From: Candidatus Acidulodesulfobacterium ferriphilum
GTDB lineage: Bacteria > SZUA-79 > Acidulodesulfobacterales > Acidulodesulfobacteraceae
Length of the DNA: 64,000 nt
Assembly: GCA_004195035.1 (NCBI GenBank)
Contig: SGBD01000001.1
Span: forward strand, 806,001-870,000
Reading direction: 5' to 3'
The notes beneath the pieces were generated by a model. The model searched no databases, was not told where the DNA came from, and saw nothing but the letters and a program-made list of their open reading frames with translations. Both the position numbers and the translations under genes were made by a program. Position 1 is the first letter of the stretch. Every line of letters begins with the position of its first letter. Positions 25,531 through 34,828 of the stretch are shown piece by piece.

Positions 25531-26823
25531 ATGATGAATCCAATAAAAAATATGGAAATTAATCCTTTACAGGCAAGCTCTTCGCTGGGAGCGGCGATGT
25601 TTTTTCTAGGGATTAACAATGCCGTGGTTCTTATGCACGGGGCCGTCGGTTGCGCAAGCTTTGACAAAGTTACGCTGACAAAGCATTTTCGCGAAAACAT
25701 TCCGATAGTTACCACGGCTTTAAATGAATATGGGGCAATTCTGGGGGGAACCGACTTTTTAACATCGGGAATTAAAAACATTTATGAAAAAATGAAGCCG
25801 GATTTTATAGGTATTGCGTCATCAGGCCTCACGGAAACGAGCGGCGAAGATATTGCCTGCATTATCAGGGATTTTAAAGAAAAACAGGATTTACCGTTTT
25901 CAAAAATAATTTATGCAGGCACTCCGGATTATAAGGGCAGCCTTGAAGACGGCTATATGAAAGCAATGTTGGCGCTGTTAGAGGACTTTTCGGGTAAAGA
26001 AACATATAAAACATTTAAAAAATCAAAGAAATTAACAAAGAGCATAAATGTTTTCTGCCCGGTATCTTTCACCCCCCAGGATTTTTTGGAACTCCGGGAG
26101 GCCGTAGGTTATTTTGATTTAAAGCCGGTTATGATACCCGATTTGGGCTTGTCCTTAGACGGACATCTTGACGAAAGGGGATATTTACAGACAACCGCAG
26201 ATGGGCTTGGGATTAAAGATATGGAAAATATTCATAATAGCGAATTTAACATAGTTATAGGTTTAAGTTTGGGGAACGCGGTTAAATCCATTAGTGAATT
26301 AACCGGTTTAGCGACATATTACTTTCCGAATGTGTGCGGGCTTAAAAATAGCGATAAACTCTTCAATCTTTTATCCGAACTTTCGGGTAAAGAAATTCCC
26401 GAAAAATATAAAAGGCAGAGAAGACAGCTTATGGATGCTTATTTAGATACGCATTTTTATTTTTTAGGAAAAGATATTGCGTTGGCTCTCGGCATAGATC
26501 TTTTAGATTCTTTTTCTATGATTTATTCGGAAATGGGCGCAAATTTAAAAATCGGAATATCGACAAAATTTAGCGATGATATTAAATATAGATTTTTAAA
26601 TTTCTGCGAAGGCGATTTAGATTTGCTCGATAATTACAGGAATGTCGATTTAATTGTTTCCAATTCCAATGCAGGATTTTATGCTAAAGATTTTAGAATA
26701 CCCCTGCTAAGGGCGGGCTTTCCGCTAATCGACGAAATAGGACACGGCTATAAGCATTATATACTCTACAGAGGGGCGGTTAATCTTGCCGTTGAAAGCG
26801 CAAACTTGCTTAATAAAGGATAA
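25531..26823 (+). CDS. nifN: FeMo-cofactor scaffold protein NifN
   Basis: 430 residues, homologous to NifK: N-P-L-Q-A-S-S-S-L-G-A-A near residue 10, H-G-A-V-G-C-A-S-F near residue 35 and S-S-G-L-T-E-T-S-G-E-D near residue 93. Partner of NifE. No NifX domain is fused to the C-terminus. Two adjacent ATGs (25531, 25534) could start it and no clear ribosome site is seen, so translational coupling with nifE is likely. Confidence 0.92.
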   Translation: MMNPIKNMEINPLQASSSLGAAMFFLGINNAVVLMHGAVGCASFDKVTLTKHFRENIPIVTTALNEYGAILGGTDFLTSGIKNIYEKMKPDFIGIASSGLTETSGEDIACIIRDFKEKQDLPFSKIIYAGTPDYKGSLEDGYMKAMLALLEDFSGKETYKTFKKSKKLTKSINVFCPVSFTPQDFLELREAVGYFDLKPVMIPDLGLSLDGHLDERGYLQTTADGLGIKDMENIHNSEFNIVIGLSLGNAVKSISELTGLATYYFPNVCGLKNSDKLFNLLSELSGKEIPEKYKRQRRQLMDAYLDTHFYFLGKDIALALGIDLLDSFSMIYSEMGANLKIGISTKFSDDIKYRFLNFCEGDLDLLDNYRNVDLIVSNSNAGFYAKDFRIPLLRAGFPLIDEIGHGYKHYILYRGAVNLAVESANLLNKG

Positions 26824-26863
26824 AATTCAATTTAATCTAAAAATTTTTAAGGAGGGGGTCTAA

Positions 26864-27250
26864 ATGAAGGTAGGTTTTGCCACAACTGATAATATTTTAA
26901 TCAACGACCACTTTGGATGGGCTAAAAATTTTGCAATATACGAAATAAATCAGGAAGGCTTCAGATTTTTGGAAAATAGGCATTTTGAAGAAGACGAGAT
27001 TGAGGAACTCAATAAGATAGATAAGAAGATTGATAGGCTAAAAGATTTGAAGATTATTTTTGTAGAAAGCATCGGCGGGACGGCGGCCGCCCGCGTCGTA
27101 AAATCAGGTATTCATCCGGTTAAATCCAAACCGAACGATAAAATAGAATATGTTATGAAAGACCTTAAAACGGTTTTATCAGGCAATCCCCCTCCATGGC
27201 TAAAAAAAATTATTCTTAAAGAATCCGGAAATATTGCAGGTCTGGCTTGA
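26864..27250 (+). CDS. nifX: NifX/dinitrogenase iron-molybdenum cofactor family protein
   Basis: 128 residues of the NifX/NifB C-terminal/NafY domain family: the start M-K-V-G-F-A-T-T-D, then N-D-H-F-G-W-A-K-N-F-A-I-Y, and I-G-G-T-A-A-A-R-V-V-K-S-G-I-H-P near residue 73. Such proteins carry NifB-co or FeMo-co between NifB, NifEN and NifDK. AAGGAGGGGG precedes the start. It complements the NifB in this operon, which lacks this domain. It is the last gene before the sigma-54 promoter at 27264. Confidence 0.9.
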   Translation: MKVGFATTDNILINDHFGWAKNFAIYEINQEGFRFLENRHFEEDEIEELNKIDKKIDRLKDLKIIFVESIGGTAAARVVKSGIHPVKSKPNDKIEYVMKDLKTVLSGNPPPWLKKIILKESGNIAGLA

Positions 27251-27263
27251 ACTTTTAGATAAA

Positions 27264-27279
27264 TGGCATTAAATTTGCA
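27264..27279 (+). promoter_or_regulatory. Sigma-54 promoter of the ANTAR-nifI1-nifI2 unit
   Basis: TGGCAT-N5-TTGCA with GG (27265-27266) and GC (27277-27278) exactly 10 bases apart, 14 bases after nifX. The predicted start near 27290 leaves about 60 bases before the regulator gene. Confidence 0.75.
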
Positions 27280-27350
27280 ACTAAATTTAATAAATAAAAA
27301 ATTGTGTCTTTTATTTTATTGAAAATAACACCCCGTCCGGTTATTAAATT

Positions 27351-27959
27351 ATGGTAAATGAAAAAGGCTTGAATTTAAATATAAAAGTCTTAGTTGTCGA
27401 TGATATAAAAGAAAGAAGGGAAGAACTTAAGGTTATTTTAAATTCTATTACAACTAATATATATGAGGCTGATAACGGAGCGTTAGCTATCGTAGCGGCA
27501 GAAGAATTTAAACCGGATATTATCTTTATGGACATAAAGATGCCGTCAATGGACGGAATTACCGCCTGCAAAAAGATTATGGAGACAAACCCCCTTCCAA
27601 TTATTTTTTTAACGGCGGGTGCGGGCGATATAAAAGATTACGATAAATATATGGAAGAGCTTAAAGGATCCGGGGCATTTTCTTACATAATGAAACCTGC
27701 CAGAAAGAGCGAGGTTTTGGCCCAAACAATTATCGCAATCGAAAATTTTAAAAGATTGCAGGATATAAAAAAAGAGAACGAAACTTTAAAGCAATATATC
27801 GAGGATAGAAAGTTAATTAACAAGGCGAAAAGTATCCTTATGGATAAAGAAAGCATCCCCGAAAAAGAAGCGCATAAAAGACTTCAAAGATTAAGCATGA
27901 GCAGCGGGCGTCCGTTAGCGGATATTGCAAAAGCTATTATTTTGACAAGTTCAAGTTGA
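27351..27959 (+). CDS. ANTAR-domain response regulator, transcription antiterminator
   Basis: 202 residues. The receiver domain (about 10-130) is complete: V-V-D-D at 15-18, phosphoacceptor Asp61 (F-M-D-I-K-M-P), Thr88 and Lys115. A coiled linker (about 135-150) leads to an ANTAR RNA-binding domain (about 150-198; R-K-L-I-N-K-A-K-S-I-L-M, then R-L-S-M-S-S-G-R-P-L-A-D-I-A). Family members (AmiR, NasT, EutV) bind paired hairpins and prevent termination. GnfR of Geobacter is, as I recall, a nif-controlling example. No histidine kinase is in the window. The obvious target is the nifH leader terminator. Confidence 0.9.
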   Translation: MVNEKGLNLNIKVLVVDDIKERREELKVILNSITTNIYEADNGALAIVAAEEFKPDIIFMDIKMPSMDGITACKKIMETNPLPIIFLTAGAGDIKDYDKYMEELKGSGAFSYIMKPARKSEVLAQTIIAIENFKRLQDIKKENETLKQYIEDRKLINKAKSILMDKESIPEKEAHKRLQRLSMSSGRPLADIAKAIILTSSS

Positions 27960-28022
27960 AGATATTTACTCGAAAAAGATTATAAGATAATTTAAATATA
28001 ACATAATAATAAGGAGTAATTT

Positions 28023-28340
28023 ATGGAAATGGTAAGAGCGATTATCAGGCCGGAGAAAGAAAAAGATGTGCTTAAGGCGCTTGAAGAAAACGGATTTGTT
28101 TCGGTTACGAAAATGCATGTTTTTGGAAGAGGGAAACAAAAGGGAATTAAAGTCGGGGATGTGGTTTACGATGAATTGCCAAAACTGGAACTTATGATTG
28201 TCGTGAAAAAAGAGGACGCGAACAGGGTTTGCGATATTATTCAGGAAAATGCCGTTACGGGGCATATCGGCGACGGCAAGATATTTGTTGTGCCTGTTTC
28301 AAGGACATATACGGTAAGAACCGGCGCCGAAGGCTTATAA
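28023..28340 (+). CDS. nifI1: Nitrogenase-regulating PII-family protein NifI1
   Basis: 105 residues, GlnB-like. The N-terminus M-V-R-A-I-I-R-P-E-K, the T-loop region F-G-R-G-K-Q-K-G-I and the C-terminal G-H-I-G-D-G-K-I-F-V motif are those of the NifI1 group, without the uridylylated Tyr context of GlnB. In methanogens NifI1 and NifI2 form a complex that inhibits NifDK directly and is released by 2-oxoglutarate. AAGGAG lies 7 bases before the ATG. It is usually found between nifH and nifD; here it follows the ANTAR gene. Confidence 0.9.
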   Translation: MEMVRAIIRPEKEKDVLKALEENGFVSVTKMHVFGRGKQKGIKVGDVVYDELPKLELMIVVKKEDANRVCDIIQENAVTGHIGDGKIFVVPVSRTYTVRTGAEGL

Positions 28341-28395
28341 TATTATTTATTATACATTAATTTATTTATGTTAAATTCATATTAACGAGGTTTTT

Positions 28396-28803
28396 ATGGA
28401 ATCTAAATTCGAAGAAAATATTGTTGAGATTATTGCTATAATAAGAAGACATAAAATTCAGGAAACAAAAGATGCGTTAGATAAAGAAGGTTTCAGCCAG
28501 ATGACCTTTTATTCCGTTCACGGCAGGGGGAGGCAAAAGGGGCGTGGAGGACTTGCAAATGAACTAGACCCGGGGTTAAATCTAATTAATAATAAAACCG
28601 ATATAGCCGATAACGATTACAGCTTTTTGCCTAAAAGGATGATATCATTAGTGGCGCCGGCACAGGAGACGGATAAAATCGTAAAGATAATAACGGATGT
28701 AAATAGTACAGGACATTACGGCGACGGCAAGATATTTGTTGTGCCGGTGAGGCTTGTCGAAAGGATAAGGACGGCGGAAGAAGGACTGTACGCGGTGAGT
28801 TAA
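28396..28803 (+). CDS. nifI2: Nitrogenase-regulating PII-family protein NifI2
   Basis: 135 residues, GlnB-like, with an enlarged T-loop (about residues 42-78, V-H-G-R-G-R-Q-K-G-R-G-G onward), the hallmark of NifI2. The C-terminal G-H-Y-G-D-G-K-I-F-V-V-P-V motif is conserved. Partner of NifI1 in post-translational switch-off of nitrogenase. It is the last gene of the nif cluster, tail to tail with ogt, the two stops separated by one base. Confidence 0.9.
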   Translation: MESKFEENIVEIIAIIRRHKIQETKDALDKEGFSQMTFYSVHGRGRQKGRGGLANELDPGLNLINNKTDIADNDYSFLPKRMISLVAPAQETDKIVKIITDVNSTGHYGDGKIFVVPVRLVERIRTAEEGLYAVS

Positions 28804-28804
28804 G

Positions 28805-29353
28805 TCAAAAAGAAAAGGAGCGCCGCTCCAACGAAAGCAGTTTGGCTTTAAAATGTGCGCCTCCGCCCCCGGAATATCCGCCCAATTTTCCGCCGGAGGT
28901 TATTATCCTGTGGCACGGTATAACGATGGGCGTTTTGTTTATAGATAAAGCGCCGGCGCAAGCCCTCGAGTAAGTTCCTTCAAAGCCTGCTTTCAGCGCA
29001 AGTTCCTTGTATGACATCGTTTCGCCGTACTTAATAGAGCGTGAGGCAAAAAGTATCTTTTTTGTAAAATCGCCGTAGTAAGAAAAGTTTACGGGGGTTT
29101 TTGCGAAGTCGGCAATTTTGCCCGAAAAATAGTTATCCAATAGATTTATCAGGCTGCATAAATAGTCCAGGCGGTTATAATCATTCTGCCCCAGCAATAT
29201 TAAAGATTGCCCGTTTTGATTTAACCGCCTGCCGTTAAATTCCTTAAAAGTTTTGATATCGGGATTTTTTATTTTTATTTCTTCGATACAATTTTCCGAT
29301 AACTTTATTTCCAAATCGGCTATTTTTGTCTTAAATTCAAAAATATATAACAA
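28805..29353 (-). CDS. ogt: Methylated-DNA--protein-cysteine S-methyltransferase
   Basis: 182 residues. The suicide active site I-P-C-H-R-I lies near residue 145. The helix-turn-helix part (Y-G-E-T-M-S-Y-K-E-L-A, residues about 108-118) and the G-G-Y-S-G-G-G-G-A-H-F-K loop are typical of Ogt/MGMT. It removes alkyl groups from O6-alkylguanine. It probably shares a transcript with the upstream FmdB-type gene, whose stop is 24 bases before. Confidence 0.92.
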   Translation of the reverse strand: MLYIFEFKTKIADLEIKLSENCIEEIKIKNPDIKTFKEFNGRRLNQNGQSLILLGQNDYNRLDYLCSLINLLDNYFSGKIADFAKTPVNFSYYGDFTKKILFASRSIKYGETMSYKELALKAGFEGTYSRACAGALSINKTPIVIPCHRIITSGGKLGGYSGGGGAHFKAKLLSLERRSFSF

Positions 29354-29377
29354 TGACTTGTGATTTAGCTTTTTATT

Positions 29378-29653
29378 TTAATTATGCCCGCAAGTTTTAT
29401 TGGCGCAGGAACAAGCAGGAGCAGGGGTTGCCGCGTTTTCCGTTTTTGTTTTTTGGGATGCGTTTTCCGAACTAGAACTGCTGTAATCGGTCTTATACCA
29501 GCCCGAACCTTTTAACACAAAACTTGAATTCGATATGAGCTTTTCTAATTTTCCTCCGCATTCAGGACAGGTTCCCAAAGGTTTTTCATTAATACCCTGA
29601 ATCACTTCCATATAATTGCCGCAGTCTTTGCATTTGTATTCCCTGATAGGCAT
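29378..29653 (-). CDS. FmdB-family zinc-ribbon protein
   Basis: 91 residues. The N-terminal 45 residues are the FmdB/CxxC_CxxC_SSSS ribbon: Y-K-C-K-D-C-G near residue 6 and C-P-E-C-G near residue 34, then [13 protein letters not shown]. The tail is Ser/Thr/Ala-rich and ends with Cys residues and a His ([12 protein letters not shown]), perhaps a second metal site. Often annotated as a putative regulatory protein; the role is not established. Confidence 0.85.
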   Translation of the reverse strand: MPIREYKCKDCGNYMEVIQGINEKPLGTCPECGGKLEKLISNSSFVLKGSGWYKTDYSSSSSENASQKTKTENAATPAPACSCANKTCGHN

Positions 29654-29857
29654 TTTTGACCTCCGTAAAAATATTTATTTATAAATTTTATTAACATTCG
29701 ATTATTTAGTTAATTATATCATAAATTTACAAATCATGAAATATGATTATACATCTTTGCGCAGTTTTATTATATAATACATATAAGATTATTTATTATG
29801 AGATTTTTTGTTTATTTTATAATTAAAATAGGTTAATTTAAATTATGGGAAATTACA

Positions 29858-30967
29858 ATGGACAGAAAAACTGTAATAGAAAACATATTTAAAAAAAATT
29901 TCTGCGTGAAACCCGGAGAAACTGTTTTAATTTATACCGATACAATATCTAAAGATGAAAATATCACAAAAAAGGACAGGTCAAGAAGAGAAAAACTTAT
30001 AAAAATTGCTTCCGATTTTGTAGATATAGGAAAAAGTTTTGGGAATGTTAAATATATCGAATACGAATCCTTAAAAGAACACGGAAACGAACCTCCGATA
30101 GAAGTCTGGAAGTCTGCCTTCGGCAAATCATTTTTTGAATTTATAAAAGAAAATAAACTTTTGGTTAATATTACTCAAAAAATAATAAGCGGCGGGCAAA
30201 AAAAATTATTATCCGATTTTATCGAAAATCATAACGGCGAATATGTGAATGCCGTTATTGCCCTTTCTAATTTTTCCACAAGCCATACCCTGTTCAGAGA
30301 CCTCATAACCAATTACGGCGGCGCGCGGTTCGCTAGTATGCCTTTATTCGAAGACTCTATGTTCGAAACCGCTCTAAATATCGATCCAACCGAATTAGCC
30401 GATTTTACCTTAAATGTTTATAAAAAGTTGATAGATGCTTCCAAAGTGAACATAAGCGCAAAAAATGGAACGGATATAACATTTTATATCCGCGAAAACG
30501 GTTTTATGCCCGATACGGGCTTGCTTACCGGCAGAGGCTCTTTCAGTAATCTTCCTGCTGGAGAGGTTTATACCGCGCCTTTAGAAAATATGACGCATGG
30601 AAAATTTGTTATGGAATATGCGCCGACTTCTAAACTTAAAAAGCCTCTTACGCTTTATATAGACAAAGGCAAGTTAAGCTATATCGAAGGGAACGACGAT
30701 TTCAAACGGCACTTGACCGAGGCGATAGAAAAGAACAATCTTGTATCCAATATTGCCGAGCTCGGCATAGGGACAAACAGAGCGGCGAAAAACTTTCAAA
30801 ATATACTGGAGGCCGAAAAAATTTACGGCACTATCCATATGGCGCTTGGAGATAACTCATCATTCGGCGGAATTGTAAGGGTCAATTTTCATGAGGATTT
30901 TATTTTATTTAATCCCGAAATAACGGTTACGACAAAAGACGGAAATAGTTTTAAGTTATCGCATTAA
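29858..30967 (+). CDS. M29-type aminopeptidase
   Basis: 369 residues. The C-terminal half carries the metal-binding signatures of M29 thermophilic aminopeptidases: N-L-P-A-G-E-V-Y-T-A-P near residue 232, A-E-L-G-I-G-T-N near residue 303, then G-T-I-H-M-A-L-G-D-N and H-E-D-F near the end. Predicted cytosolic metallo-aminopeptidase. It starts 30 bases upstream of the crp-type gene and may be co-transcribed with it. Confidence 0.85.
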   Translation: MDRKTVIENIFKKNFCVKPGETVLIYTDTISKDENITKKDRSRREKLIKIASDFVDIGKSFGNVKYIEYESLKEHGNEPPIEVWKSAFGKSFFEFIKENKLLVNITQKIISGGQKKLLSDFIENHNGEYVNAVIALSNFSTSHTLFRDLITNYGGARFASMPLFEDSMFETALNIDPTELADFTLNVYKKLIDASKVNISAKNGTDITFYIRENGFMPDTGLLTGRGSFSNLPAGEVYTAPLENMTHGKFVMEYAPTSKLKKPLTLYIDKGKLSYIEGNDDFKRHLTEAIEKNNLVSNIAELGIGTNRAAKNFQNILEAEKIYGTIHMALGDNSSFGGIVRVNFHEDFILFNPEITVTTKDGNSFKLSH

Positions 30968-30997
30968 ATATCGCATTTGCTTTAAATTATTTAAATT

Positions 30998-31633
30998 ATG
31001 GAAGACATAAAATCGATAGATTATTTTAAATCTTTAAATGAGGGCATTTTAAACGATGTTGTGCCCCTCTTCAAGGAAGAAAACTATGAAGCGGGCGAGA
31101 ATATTTTTATAGAAGGGGATAAATCTAAAGGAATATACTTTGTTATGCGGGGAGCGGTCAAAGTATATAAATCGTCTAAAGACGGCAGGGAGCAGATACT
31201 TAAGCTTATTTACGCGGGGGATTCCTTTAACGATGTTACGGCATTTACAAGCGATATAAACCCTGCTTCGGCGGATGCCGTTACAAATGTAAAATTATAT
31301 TTATTGTCCCGCGAAAATATAATCGGTTTAATTTACAAACATCCCGAAATATCTTTGAATATCATAAAGAGTATGACCGAGAAACTAAGATATTTAACTG
31401 GCAGGATAGAGGACCTTTCGTTAAAACATACGCAGGAAAGAATTGCAAAGATACTCCTTTTATTCGAGGGCAAAAAATTAAGCCAGAAAATAATTGCCGA
31501 TATCGCGGGAACGGCAAGAGAGGTTGTTTCGAGGGCGCTAAAGGATTTTTCGTCCCGGGGCATCGTAAAGATAGATAAAAGAGATATAATAATATTAGAT
31601 AAGAAAAAATTGAAGGATTTGGGGGAATCCTAA
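30998..31633 (+). CDS. Crp/Fnr-family transcriptional regulator
   Basis: 211 residues: an N-terminal cyclic-nucleotide-binding-type beta roll (about 20-110), a dimer helix (about 115-145) and a C-terminal HTH_Crp (G-T-A-R-E-V-V-S-R-A-L-K-D-F near residue 173). There is no N-terminal cysteine cluster, so it is not an oxygen-sensing Fnr. A heme/NO-responsive Dnr-type or nucleotide-responsive protein is more likely. It is a candidate for binding the TGTGA-N6-TCATA boxes of ric and norB, but this is not shown by position. Its stop codon lies inside the repeat element that follows. Confidence 0.88.
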   Translation: MEDIKSIDYFKSLNEGILNDVVPLFKEENYEAGENIFIEGDKSKGIYFVMRGAVKVYKSSKDGREQILKLIYAGDSFNDVTAFTSDINPASADAVTNVKLYLLSRENIIGLIYKHPEISLNIIKSMTEKLRYLTGRIEDLSLKHTQERIAKILLLFEGKKLSQKIIADIAGTAREVVSRALKDFSSRGIVKIDKRDIIILDKKKLKDLGES

Positions 31634-31787
31634 TCCCGATTTAGAAAATATTTATATATTCCAATGCTAAGTAAATCTGGATTCCCGCTTTCGCGGGAAT
31701 GACAATGCAGTGATTTATCATTTCACCCGTTAGGTGTCATTCCCGCGGAAGCGGGAATCCAGAATAAATTTCTAAATCGTGATTAGG
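31632..31787. repeat. MITE-like element with nested inverted repeats, copy 1
   Basis: Two 27-base inverted arms, 31677-31703 and 31736-31762 (ATTCCCGCTTTCGCGGGAAT hairpin type, ending CTGG/CCAG), stand inside an outer inverted repeat CGATTTAGAAA (31637-31647) / TTTCTAAATCG (about 31769-31779). It resembles copy 2 at 43955-44128. The left end shares 19 identical bases with 7972-7990. The TAA of the crp-type gene (31631-31633) is at its left border. No transposase gene is inside. Confidence 0.75.
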
Positions 31788-31813
31788 GGGAATAACCGAA
31801 ATAACAACCGGAA

Positions 31814-32389
31814 ATGCGTATTATAAGCGGGTCATTAAGGGGAAGGAAAATTCCCAATGTATATAAAATCAAAAATGTTTCGCCGTCATCGGACTTTTTA
31901 AAAGGGGTATTGTTTAATGTAATCGGACGCGACATAAGGGGCAAGGTTTTTTGCGATTTATACGCAGGTTCAGGCAATATAGGTTTTGAAGCCCTTTCAA
32001 GGGGGGCGGCTTTCTGTGTTTTTGTTGAAACCTCACCCGCTTTAATATCGATAATAATCGATCTTTCAAAAAAATTCAGCATCGAAGAAAAAGTTAAGAT
32101 TATAAAAAAGGATGCGTTTAAGGCTTTAGAAAAGGGGCTTTTAAAAGAGTATAAGCCTGATTATATATTTCTTGACCCGCCTTATAATTCAGGGCTTTGC
32201 GGGAAAACAATTGACGGGATAACGGCAAACTTATATTCCCATAATTTTAACGCGGGTAATAATAGGGGCAATAATATTATAGTCCAGCACGATAAACGGG
32301 AGATTTTATCCGGGGAATATCCCCCTTATAAACTCGTAAGTGAGAAAAAACACGGCAAATCGGTTTTATCGTTTTACCGCGTGTTATAA
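31814..32389 (+). CDS. rsmD: 16S rRNA (guanine(966)-N(2))-methyltransferase
   Basis: 191 residues. SAM-binding [18 protein letters not shown] near residue 48 and the catalytic D-P-P-Y motif near residue 120 are those of RsmD. The N-terminus [11 protein letters not shown] is typical. It overlaps the convergent phosphoketolase gene by 16 bases. coaD, its common neighbour elsewhere, is found 5.5 kb away at 37940. Confidence 0.92.
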   Translation: MRIISGSLRGRKIPNVYKIKNVSPSSDFLKGVLFNVIGRDIRGKVFCDLYAGSGNIGFEALSRGAAFCVFVETSPALISIIIDLSKKFSIEEKVKIIKKDAFKALEKGLLKEYKPDYIFLDPPYNSGLCGKTIDGITANLYSHNFNAGNNRGNNIIVQHDKREILSGEYPPYKLVSEKKHGKSVLSFYRVL

Positions 32390-34767
32390 ACCCACTTCCA
32401 GTTTTTAATCTCGGGCATATCGTCATCGTATTTTGAAATATATTCTTTGTGATTTATAATTTTATTAGTCATTTCCTCTTTAATATATGCGGCTTTATAT
32501 TTAAGATACGGAACCCTGTCTGCGGCATCCATGACAAGATGGAATCTGTCTAAGTCGTTTCTAACCGTCATATCAAAAGGCGTGGTTGTTGTTCCTTCCT
32601 CTTTGTAGCCCCTTACATGAATATTTTTGTGGTTCGTTCTTCTGTAGCTAAGCCTGTGTATCAGCCACGGATACCCGTGGAAGGCAAAAACAACCGGTTT
32701 GTCTTCCGTAAACAGGGTATCGAATTCCTTATCGGATAAGCCGTTAGGGTGTTCTTCCTTCGGCGTTAGCGTCATTAAATCAACCACATTAATAACCCTT
32801 ATTTTAAGTTCTGGAGCAAGATTGTTTAAAATAGACGCGGCCGCAAGGGTTTCCAATGTCGGGACATCCCCGGCGCATGCCATAACGATGTCAGGTTCAT
32901 AACCCCTGTCATTGCTTGCGAAATCCATTATTCCCAGCCCCTTTTTGCAAATCTTAATAGCGGAGTCCATATCGTACCACTGAAGCTCTTCTTGCTTGCC
33001 GGCTATTATGACATTTATCCTGTTTTTACTTCTAAAACATTTGTCGGCAATTGCAAGGAGCGTATTTGTATCCGGCGGCAAATATATTCTTATATATTTA
33101 GGTTTTTTTGTTATTACATGGTCGATAAATCCCGGATCCTGATGTGAAAAACCGTTATGGTCCTGCCGCCATACATGAGATGTCAGAAGATAATTTAAAG
33201 AAGGTATCGGTCTTCTCCATTCTACTTCACCTGCTTCTTTCAGCCACTTTGCATGCTGATTAAACATAGAGTCTATTATATGAATAAAGGCTTCGTAGCA
33301 TGAAAAAAAGCCGTGCCTTCCTGTTAATAAATATCCTTCCAGAAGGCCTTCGCAAGTATGTTCGCTAAGTATTTCGATAACCCTTCCTTTATGGGACAGA
33401 TGGTCGTCATAATTAAAAATATCACCCCACCACTGCCTATCGGTTACATCAAAAACAGCGTTAAGCCTGTTTGAATTATGCTCGTCGGGACTGAAAATTC
33501 TAAAGTTATCGGGGTTTAATTTAACTACATCGCGCAGGTAATATCCAAGCGTGGTTGTGGCTTTTCCGTAAACCGTAGCGGGTTTTTCCACCTTTTCGGC
33601 ATATTTTGTAAAATCGGGGAGAACTAAATCTTTTAACAATAAGCCGCCGTTAGCATGGATATTGGCGCTCATCCTCTTTTCTTTTTTAGGAGTAAATTCC
33701 TTTATTTTGTTTATTAAAGAACCTTTTTCATCGAATAATTTTTCGGGTTTATAAGATTTCATCCAGTTTTCCAATATTTTTATATGTTCAGGCTTTTCTT
33801 TAAAATCCGTGATAGGAACCTGATGAGCGCGCCAGTACCCCTCAAGCTTAAGCCCGTCGATCTCTTTCGGGCATGTCCAGCCTTTAGGGGTTTTTAAAAT
33901 TATCATGGGATAGACGGGTCTTGTAAAATTTTTATCATTTTTTTTATTTACGGTATTTCTAATAGTATTAATTTCTTCAGAAATTTTATCAAGCGTCAAC
34001 GCCATTTTATTATGGGCTATATTTACATCTTCCGCTTCGACAAGATAAGGCGTATATCCATAGCCTTTAAACAGATTTACCAACTCTTCTTCGCTTATGC
34101 GGGCTAATATTGTCGGATTATTAATTTTATAGCCGTTTAAATGTAAAATCGGAACGACGATACCGTCTATCAGGGGGTTTAAAAACTTGTTAATATGCCA
34201 TGAGGCTGCCATCGGTCCGGTTTCGGCTTCGCCGTCTCCGACTACGCAAAAAACGGTTAAATCAGGGTTATCTAACGCCGCCCCATAGGCATGGCTTAAG
34301 GCATAACCAAGCTCGCCGCCTTCGTGGATAGAGCCCGGAGTTTTAGGGGAAACATGGCTTGGGACGCCGTCCGGCGTAGAAAATTGCCTGAAAAGCGCTT
34401 TAAGTCCGCCTCCGTTTTCGGAAATATTCGGATAATATTCACTGCAGGTTCCTTCGATGTAAGTATTTGCGATGATTGCAGGGCCGCCGTGCCCGGGACC
34501 GGTAATAAACAGCGAATTTAAATCATATTTTTTTATGATTCTATTTAAATGCGCATAAATAAAATTAAGTCCGGGCGAGGTACCCCAGTGTCCTAATAAC
34601 CTGGGTTTTATATGTTCGAGTTTTAAGGGGGTTAGCAGTAATGGGTTGTCCATTAAATAAATCTGCCCTATCGTTAAATAGTTTGCCGCGTCGAAATACA
34701 GATTTAATGTTTGAAGTTCGCTTTCGGAAAGATAATTCTGGAATTTATCGGATTGTTTGATATTCAT
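32374..34767 (-). CDS. xfp: Xylulose-5-phosphate/fructose-6-phosphate phosphoketolase
   Basis: 797 residues, the usual length. The thiamine-diphosphate region G-H-W-G-T-S-P-G-L near residue 60, T-G-P-G-H-G-G-P near residue 89, E-G-G-E-L-G-Y-A-L near residue 150 and [10 protein letters not shown] near residue 182 are diagnostic of phosphoketolase. It cleaves xylulose-5-P or fructose-6-P with phosphate to acetyl-P and a smaller sugar phosphate. No acetate kinase or phosphotransacetylase gene is in the window. No clear SD; the start is supported by family length. Confidence 0.95.
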   Translation of the reverse strand: MNIKQSDKFQNYLSESELQTLNLYFDAANYLTIGQIYLMDNPLLLTPLKLEHIKPRLLGHWGTSPGLNFIYAHLNRIIKKYDLNSLFITGPGHGGPAIIANTYIEGTCSEYYPNISENGGGLKALFRQFSTPDGVPSHVSPKTPGSIHEGGELGYALSHAYGAALDNPDLTVFCVVGDGEAETGPMAASWHINKFLNPLIDGIVVPILHLNGYKINNPTILARISEEELVNLFKGYGYTPYLVEAEDVNIAHNKMALTLDKISEEINTIRNTVNKKNDKNFTRPVYPMIILKTPKGWTCPKEIDGLKLEGYWRAHQVPITDFKEKPEHIKILENWMKSYKPEKLFDEKGSLINKIKEFTPKKEKRMSANIHANGGLLLKDLVLPDFTKYAEKVEKPATVYGKATTTLGYYLRDVVKLNPDNFRIFSPDEHNSNRLNAVFDVTDRQWWGDIFNYDDHLSHKGRVIEILSEHTCEGLLEGYLLTGRHGFFSCYEAFIHIIDSMFNQHAKWLKEAGEVEWRRPIPSLNYLLTSHVWRQDHNGFSHQDPGFIDHVITKKPKYIRIYLPPDTNTLLAIADKCFRSKNRINVIIAGKQEELQWYDMDSAIKICKKGLGIMDFASNDRGYEPDIVMACAGDVPTLETLAAASILNNLAPELKIRVINVVDLMTLTPKEEHPNGLSDKEFDTLFTEDKPVVFAFHGYPWLIHRLSYRRTNHKNIHVRGYKEEGTTTTPFDMTVRNDLDRFHLVMDAADRVPYLKYKAAYIKEEMTNKIINHKEYISKYDDDMPEIKNWKWVYNTR

Positions 34768-34828
34768 TCATACCCCCTTATATATAATAAAATTAATATT
34801 TAAGGTTGTTTTTATATCGCAGGCCGTT

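Noticed and set aside
31677-31762. CRISPR array from the repeated ATTCCCGC arms
   Set aside because: Only two copies in inverted orientation, no direct repeats with regular spacers and no cas genes. It is an inverted-repeat element.
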